Of a stretch of DNA of 64,000 nt, positions 58,392 to 64,000 are shown piece after piece (position 1 is the first letter of the stretch; every line of letters starts with the position of its first letter). This DNA comes from Dryocosmus kuriphilus (taxonomy: Eukaryota > Arthropoda > Insecta > Hymenoptera > Cynipidae): NCBI GenBank assembly GCA_038277395.1, contig CM076192.1, positions 50,701,119 to 50,765,118 on the forward strand, written 5' to 3'. The notes under the pieces are model-generated. The model was not told the origin of the DNA, did no database searches, and saw nothing but the letters and a program-made list of their open reading frames with translations. Made by a program: the position numbers and the translations under genes.

Positions 58392-59960
58392 AAGTAATAC
58401 ATATTAATCGAAAATATTTTTCTAACATTCATATATTTCCTGTTTGGAAAACAGTCGAGAAATGGAATATAAAGATAGAAGGTAAAGTAGAAAAACGTGG
58501 ACTTTGCGATGGAATAAAAAAATTCCCGATCCTAAAAAAATTTCCCGGGTTTTTCCGGATTAAATAAAATTCCTGAGGGTTTCCTGGTTTTCTCGATTTT
58601 TCGGTCCGCTAGACACCCTGATAATGAATGAATTTATGATCTACACAGAAAGGAAAAATATAGATATATTTACTGTTTCATGTATTGTGTTCAAGGAAGA
58701 AGTAAAAACCGTGTAACCTCAAGTAACGTATAAGAAATAACTAGTCTAAATATTCGTATATTAAATAAAATTGAAATCCAGTCACTTTTCCTTTTCCTGT
58801 TTAAAATACTGTTTTTAACATGTCACAAAATTTACATCGACAACACAACCTATTTAGGAACTTTATAAATCAGAATTAAAATTAGCCGAAGAGGACCAGC
58901 ACGTTGGTCGAAACGTTTCTATACAAAATTTGAAAGTTTGTTTTTAATTACACATTACCTTTAGGAAAAGTGACTGGATTTTAATAATACTACTACTAGG
59001 TCGAGACTAAAACTGAATTATAATATACAATATAATATTGTGATCTCACCTAGAGTACAAGACAAAAAGTGTTGAGTGAATAAAGAAGTAACAAGAATAT
59101 TATGTTTATCATAGATGATAAAGCTTCATTTTTACAGTTAAGCTGTATACCCTGTAATTGGCCTCGACTGAAGGGTGTAATTTCTCACTAAAAATAATGA
59201 AAACATTACGAAAAACTTTACGTAATCTTCTGTTTTATATAACGACATGAAACTTCCGAACATTCGTAAAACTATTTCTACGACAGAAATTTCTAACAAT
59301 GATATTCGCAAATTATATTTTTGACTCTTTTTCAAGTCTAATTTAGTGATATTTTCTAAAATAACTATTGACTGAAACTTCGTTAATCGCAGCAGTCATT
59401 AATATCAATATATAAAAAAATCGTTTCAAAAAAAAAAAAAAAAAAAAAAAAAAAAGAAGTAAAATGTAAACAATTACTTGACTGTTTTTATAAGTTAAAT
59501 GAAAAATGTTTAATTTAAGTTAAAAATAATGAAAACGGAGATGACTTTTCTCAATTCTAGAACCTCTAAACGCAAAGAAATGGTTTGTTTGTCATAACAG
59601 AAATAGGTTCAGTTGGCATTAATTCGGTTCCCTGAACCGAACGATAGTTTGTGATAACCAAACCGGTTCGGTTATGATGACTCAATTAGTTTGGTTGTAA
59701 CAGTTCGGTTACGACTCACTGCGCGCGCATGCGCGCTAGTGCACTCGACTGCACTTCCAATTAATGTATATTATAGAATATTAAATTATAAATATATATT
59801 AATATTGAAGAAGGTGTATATATTTTTTTTCTTACATTAATTGAACGCTTTTGTAGTAACTATTTTAATTCTTTTCTTTTTACCTGCTGGCCTACGCGTA
59901 CTGCGCAAACTCGACAATCTTGGACTTGCACTGGAGAAATCTCAGATTGCTGCGCGGGAA
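58392..59960. other. AT-rich stretch, no gene seen
   Basis: Contains a run of 28 A (59428-59455) and a block at 59570-59760 rich in GGTTCGGTT and CCGAAC words ending in GCGCGCGCATGCGCGC. The GGTTACGAC words resemble those at 37500-37570 and 39590. No coding or RNA gene is evident. Confidence 0.4.
59428..59455. repeat. Poly(A) run of 28
   Basis: An uninterrupted run of 28 A. It could be the tail of a retroposed sequence, but no body was identified. Confidence 0.9.
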
Positions 59961-59984
59961 GTCTTAAGGGGAGGGACCACAGAT

Positions 59985-60690
59985 ATTTGAAATGATTAAA
60001 ATATCAATACCAGAGGATCGCCAATTTTTTTCCTTCCATAAATTTCGGCTCAAAATTATACCTCGTGTTAAAAAAATACTTTTTTCTTGTTTTTTACTTT
60101 TAAACTCGTCACCAAATAGGAATACCGTTAAAGTGATACGAGCGATTGTTCTAAATCTATCAAAAAGCATATAAAAAAATTACCGAATTTAAATATTAAA
60201 AACTGTATCAGAGGAGTCATTTTGCATAGTTTTAAAAAAAATTTCATCACCAAATAAGAATATCGTAAAATTCGTTCGAGAGTTTGTTTGAAATCATAAA
60301 AAAAGTTTGCAAAAAAACTGCCAATTTTTTAGAATAAAAATTAAGAAATTAAAATTTTTTTTAAAAATTACGCATAAAAAGTTGGCAATTTTTTTATACA
60401 CTTTTTTAACGATTTCAAACAAGTTCTCTAATTGATTTCACGATATTCCTAGTTAGTGACGAGATAAGAATAAAATAATGATGAAAAATGACTCTTCTCC
60501 TACAGTTTTGAATATTTGAATTCGTCAAATTTTTTATTTTGCAAGATTTCAAACAATCTCTCGTCAATTTTAATATATTTCTACAATGAAAGAAGCTTGG
60601 CGCAGCAGCAGCACAAACTATCGTACCACAATCACCCCATAACCTGAGAGCAACAACTGCGCCACTTCTAGGCGGGCTGCTTTCTTGTAA
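59985..60690. mobile_element. 700-bp degenerate palindrome
   Basis: GAGGAGTCATTTTGCATAG near 60211 and its inverted counterpart near 60500, AATATCGTAAAATTCGTTCG with its counterpart near 60440, and CGATTGTTCTAAATCTATCA with its counterpart near 60555 show arms inverted around about 60350. Each arm carries two imperfect units (CGTCACCAAATAGGAATA and TCATCACCAAATAAGAATA). There is no coding capacity and the ends are not resolved. Confidence 0.6.
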
Positions 60691-60712
60691 CTTATGTTTC
60701 ACAAGAGTCTTA

Positions 60713-61981
60713 CAGTCTGTTCCACAAGAAAGAATACGCGTTTTCTCGAAAAGTTTTAAAGAATTTTGTTCGTTTCTTTTTTGCCCTGACTGTGCGTTTC
60801 AAGGGCAAGAGCGGAACTGCCGATTTGGTTCAGTCTCATTCGAAGTGTCGGATAGTGAACAAGTTTGCGCAATGAGTGCAGTATACGCTAAACGGTTCGA
60901 AGCTGTGTTTTTGTGCAGCAATGCACACGGACCAAAACTTTCATACTCAGCTGCTGCTAAAGTGCTTAAAAAGTCTAAGTACTTCGTGCAAAAGTGGGTG
61001 GAGCGATATAGGGACACAAAAGCTGTTGACGATCTTCCAGGAAAAGGAGAAACGCGAGCAACGTCCAGCAAGGAGGATAAGGGGATCATCGCACTATTCA
61101 AGCGCAACCCCACTCTACGGCTGCGCGAAGCCAAGGCTAAGCTAGCGGAGAAGGGATTAGACGTTAGTATAAACACCATAAGACGCAGATTAGCTGAGTC
61201 AAACATGCAGTACCGTAGCACGAGGCAGAAACCCCTGCTCTCAGAAGTGCACATGCAAAAACGGCTGTCATGGGCTATGGAAAATAATGATCGCGATTGG
61301 TCAAATGTGATTTTTTCCGACGAAGCATCCCTTTGGGCATGGGTTCCAATAAAACGTGCCTGGTCAGGCAAAGGTGAGCGTTTCCTCCAGCGAACTGTTA
61401 AACACCCAGTAAAGATCCATGTTTGGGGATGCTTCTCACAGCGCGGTTTTGGCTGCTTAGAGCTGTTCACTGAGAACTTGAACGCGGAAAAAATGGTCAA
61501 AATCTACAAGCATGATCTTCTGAGGTCTGCAGAAAAGATGTTTGGAGCCAATAATGAGGTTTGGATCCTTCAAGAGGACAACGATCTCAAACATTGCAGT
61601 CGCCTCTGCAAGAACTGGAAAGCTGAAAATGGTGTCGTCACCTTGGCCTGGCCTTCACAATCTCCTGATGCCAATCCGATTGAAAATGTGTGGAGTGTCA
61701 TTAAGAGAAAACTTGCAGGAAGGCGTGTATTCACCCTCAAGCAGCTCTCTCGACGAATTAGAGAGGTGTGGCGCTCTCTATCTTTAGAATATGCTGAAAA
61801 ATTAGTCGAGAGCATGCCCAGAAGATGCCAGGCCATTATCGAGAATAATGGCGATTGGACCATTTATTAAGGTAAGTCCTCCCTAACTTTTAAAGCGTTT
61901 TTTTTCGTGCCAAAAAAGAAAAATAAAGTTTTCTTTAAAACTTTTCGAGAAAACACGTATTTTTTCTTGTGGAACAGACTG
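60713..61981 (+). mobile_element. Tc1-like element, copy 2, structurally intact
   Basis: 1,269 bp flanked by TA at 60711-60712 and 61982-61983. The inverted ends of about 50 bp begin CAGTCTGTTCCACAAGAAAG on both sides and differ at only a few bases. It contains one uninterrupted transposase frame. With intact ends, target duplication and ORF it is the only apparently complete autonomous element in the window. Confidence 0.95.
60872..61870 (+). CDS. Tc1-like transposase, 332 residues, DD34E
   Basis: Cuts and pastes its own element at TA sites. The ATG at 60872 gives MSAVYAKRFEAV; a longer frame upstream would need GTG at 60845, unlikely in an animal. The N-terminal half holds two helix-turn-helix units (SYSAAAKVLKKSKYFVQKWV and a second unit around LRLREAKAKLAEKG) joined by a GRPR-like linker LPGKGETRATS. 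The catalytic residues are Asp150 in VIFSDEAS, Asp236 in LQEDNDLKH and Glu271 in DANPIENVW, with 34 residues between the last two. NDLKH replaces the usual NDPKH of the sister copy, a change next to the catalytic Asp that might reduce activity. Length is normal for Tc1 proteins (about 340). No introns are needed. Confidence 0.93.
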   Translation: MSAVYAKRFEAVFLCSNAHGPKLSYSAAAKVLKKSKYFVQKWVERYRDTKAVDDLPGKGETRATSSKEDKGIIALFKRNPTLRLREAKAKLAEKGLDVSINTIRRRLAESNMQYRSTRQKPLLSEVHMQKRLSWAMENNDRDWSNVIFSDEASLWAWVPIKRAWSGKGERFLQRTVKHPVKIHVWGCFSQRGFGCLELFTENLNAEKMVKIYKHDLLRSAEKMFGANNEVWILQEDNDLKHCSRLCKNWKAENGVVTLAWPSQSPDANPIENVWSVIKRKLAGRRVFTLKQLSRRIREVWRSLSLEYAEKLVESMPRRCQAIIENNGDWTIY

Positions 61982-62122
61982 TACGTCCACTTGCAGATAC
62001 AAGTAATATCTCCTACAAGTTACAAGCGCTTTCACACACTTTCACAAACGCGCGCAGGCGCACTTAACTTATCACGTCGGTTTACCTGCAAGTGACTGCG
62101 TGTCTCAATATCGGCGCTTACT

Positions 62123-62515
62123 TGTACACACGAAGAACCACAAGGAGACCTCTCGCCTATGGTGAAGTCTGTTTAAAAACGCCCCACAATCGGGGGTCAG
62201 CTACATCACACATTTCTTGTTGGCTGTTGAGAGCGCTCCCTGCGGAAAATGTGGGAAATACGGTACCACGTGACCTACAACACTTCATTCTTATTTTGAC
62301 ACATGTCGTACATAACCTATACATTAACAACTCAATCGCACGATCCAATCGACAGTCCCTAGCAGACGACAATTTCTAGTTGCAAAGTTTCTTTGTAGAG
62401 GCGTTCACAACAGTCGACAAGAAAAATTGGACGTAGCTGACCCCCGCATGTGGGACCAAGTCAATACACGGCGAGAGGTCTCCTTGTAGTACTTTGTGCT
62501 TGTACATATACGCTT
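62123..62515. repeat. 400-bp palindrome
   Basis: ACAAGGAGACCTCTCGCC near 62140 is inverted near 62480 as GGCGAGAGGTCTCCTTGTAG, and GGGGGTCAGCTACATCACA pairs with GTAGCTGACCCCC near 62435. The arms meet around 62320 and both carry the TTTCTTGT-TG-CTGTTG word. It has no coding content. Confidence 0.7.
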
Positions 62516-63289
62516 TCAAGCCTTTTCTAACCTCAATATATATACACTTCTTTTAACGAATATAATGCTTGATCAACTTCGAATAACCGATAATTATATC
62601 GACACTTCAATAACTGCTTCTTTAGTTAATCCATAATACAATTTTCACGGTCAGAAATTTCAGTAAACTTCCTCAAAAAATAACTTGTATTTGTTATTGT
62701 TTTAAGGTGGGCAGGAGATTCTTAAGAACACTCCCTGGCGCTCAGGCTATAAGCCCATTGTGCCACACCCGTGTTTATCTCAAGGCAGTGCACCGTTACC
62801 TGGCAACTTTTTTTTACAGAGATTTTGATCTCTGCTTTTTTCGTTGTTTCCAACGTTCTGGCTATATTATCTCTCAGGTGCCAGGCATACCCTATGACAC
62901 CGTAACGGACGCGGGTCTCTTTGTATATTAAAGTGAGCCTCCGATGCATGGCCATGTGACAGCCTCCCTAACCAGACTATAAGTTGCTAGCAAAGCTAGT
63001 GTGGTAGGGTTTGTAGGAGCATTCCTTATGAGATCTTCCAGCTAGATGTTGTCCATGTTCGGTGCACTGACCTGGTGTGTCATGTAAGTGCATGTGTGTG
63101 TTTATTTTCTCGAAATCAAGCAGCGACCATCGAGCGATAGTCCCCTCGAAAGGAGCCTGTCTCGCACGGAAATCGCTAAATCTTTTCCGAGTCTCTCAAA
63201 ATCGGCTGGTGACCCTCAAACAATTTTCCCCTCGACATGGAGCCTCTTCCCTGGGAAGACACCAACCTCTTCTGAGGGGACCTACAGTT

Positions 63290-63420
63290 TAAGGTGGGTT
63301 CCAAACCACCAGAACCCCGCTTAAAGTACATAGAAAAATTTCCATTGGTACCGGCACAGGGATCGAACCCAGTCCTCCTGGTCGGAAGCCTGACGCGCTA
63401 TCATAACTTCTATTTACTCT
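63290..63420 (-). repeat. SINE-like tRNA promoter region
   Basis: On the minus strand GGGTTCGATCCC (63358-63369) is a perfect RNA polymerase III B box, preceded by ATGATAGCGCGTCAGG as a weak A box about 30 bp upstream. This is the arrangement of a tRNA-derived SINE head. Downstream comes GGTGGTTTGGAACCCACC, a perfect hairpin, and then GC-richer body sequence towards 62700. The extent of the element is uncertain. Confidence 0.4.
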
Positions 63421-63931
63421 TAACACTTTTACCAAACCGCAAAGACCCTCCGGAATTTGTCTACAAATCACAAGTGCTACTTACAAGACAAAACCTTTAT
63501 GAAATAGAACGCTTTTAAAACTGCGCGATATTACTTGTAAGAGGAGTCGCCGTACTTGTAACGTGTAAAAAGTGCCAATGACTTTGTGAAACGCACACTA
63601 TTAATACAAGTAAAAAGTTACTAGACTTGTACTTGTAAATTGTAACTTGTAGGTTTTATGCCCTCCAAATGTATTACACCTTTCCGTTGCGTTGGCGCTA
63701 TGGTTGCGTGACTTTGGGGCTTTGGGGCAGCAGCCGTACCAAACTGTGAAAGCATCTACACAAACCGACGTACGAAAGGATAAATCGACCTCACGTTTCG
63801 TGTAGCGACAGTCTCTGTAAGTACGGCTGCTGTGCCAAGCTTCTTTCAGTGTATATATTAAGAAGAATAAGTAGAAGAGATGTAAAATCCGTCGTGGTAT
63901 TAACGTCTAGGAATGTATGGTAAATATACTA

Positions 63932-64000
63932 CAGTCTGTTTCACAAGACAAGGTACGCGTTTTCTCGAAAAGTTTCAATGATTTTTTTTTTTCCTTCCTT
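63932..64000. mobile_element. Terminal repeat of a third Tc1-type element (cut by window edge)
   Basis: TA at 63930-63931 is followed by CAGTCTGTTTCACAAGACAA and GGTACGCGTTTTCTCGAAAA, about 85-90 percent like the ends of the Tc1 copies at 37607 and 60713. The rest lies outside the window, so whether it has a transposase cannot be told. Confidence 0.8.

Larger units (their letters stand above)
61984..63660. other. Repeat-rich stretch with ACAAGTAA words and a palindrome
   Basis: Words of the type TACAAGTTACAAG at the left (61995-62035) and their complement ACTTGTAAATTGTAACTTGT at the right (63630-63655) may bound one composite element. Inside are a palindrome (62123-62515) and a moderately GC-rich block (62700-63410) with a tRNA-like promoter at its right edge. 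Short open frames here have no recognisable motif. Confidence 0.4.

Noticed and set aside
57386..58432. Several 60-112 codon frames on both strands
   Set aside because: The GC-rich repeat has few stop codons; the frames share no motif and overlap each other on both strands.
60845..60871. GTG start giving a 341-residue Tc1 protein
   Set aside because: Animals initiate at AUG. The ATG at 60872 matches the sister copy and gives a normal Tc1 length.
60799..61500. Minus-strand frame of 233 codons
   Set aside because: Antisense shadow of the intact Tc1 transposase, near-identical to the shadow at 38086.

Overview
The window looks like nuclear DNA of an animal, most probably an insect. It is AT-rich and gene-poor, with no bacterial gene density, long intron-like stretches, and many eukaryotic DNA transposons (mariner, Tc1, RAG1/Transib-like), foldback elements, MITEs and a LINE fragment. 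The species cannot be named from the sequence. Almost all long open reading frames are transposases or shadows of repeats; the rest are chance ORFs in AT-rich DNA.

Layout. 0-5 kb: a foldback element enclosing a 79-bp minisatellite, then copy A of a dispersed family (here called R1) with GC-rich hairpin ends and an AACGAC-type microsatellite. 7.3-9.7 kb: a foldback element with a perfect 9-bp target duplication and a broken mariner inside it. 9.7-16.6 kb: mostly featureless, with one GC-richer single-copy island at 14.3-14.8 kb. 16.6-18.9 kb: a 2.3-kb near-palindrome. 20.3-28.7 kb (minus strand): the best host-gene candidate, five small exons with canonical splice sites and compatible phases that join into a 99-codon reading frame ending shortly before an AATAAA signal. 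25.6-26.7 kb: a tRNA-like sequence and R1 copy B. 31-36.3 kb: a decayed RAG1/Transib-type transposase on the minus strand between inverted arms of about 145-bp repeats, interrupted by an 865-bp TA-flanked element. 37.2-41.5 kb: a TA-flanked element carrying a Tc1 copy (its ORF split by a 113-bp C/G tract) and a palindrome that itself holds a TTAA-flanked MITE. 42-44.4 kb: possible exons, weak. 45-54.6 kb: five more R1 copies and a LINE reverse-transcriptase remnant. 55-59 kb: GC-rich GGCCGAC/GATCGGGC elements. 60-64 kb: a small foldback, a structurally intact Tc1 element (332-codon DD34E transposase, near-perfect inverted ends, TA duplication), further palindromic DNA, a SINE-like tRNA promoter, and the end of a third Tc1-type element running out of the window.

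Overall the window records layered transposition. At least five nested insertions can be read from target duplications, and one of them (the TA element inside the RAG1-like gene) is supported by the host reading frame closing when it is removed. The repeated use of long inverted arms built from tandem subrepeats, in unrelated positions, is the most unusual structural theme. All family calls were made by eye from motifs; no database search was possible.
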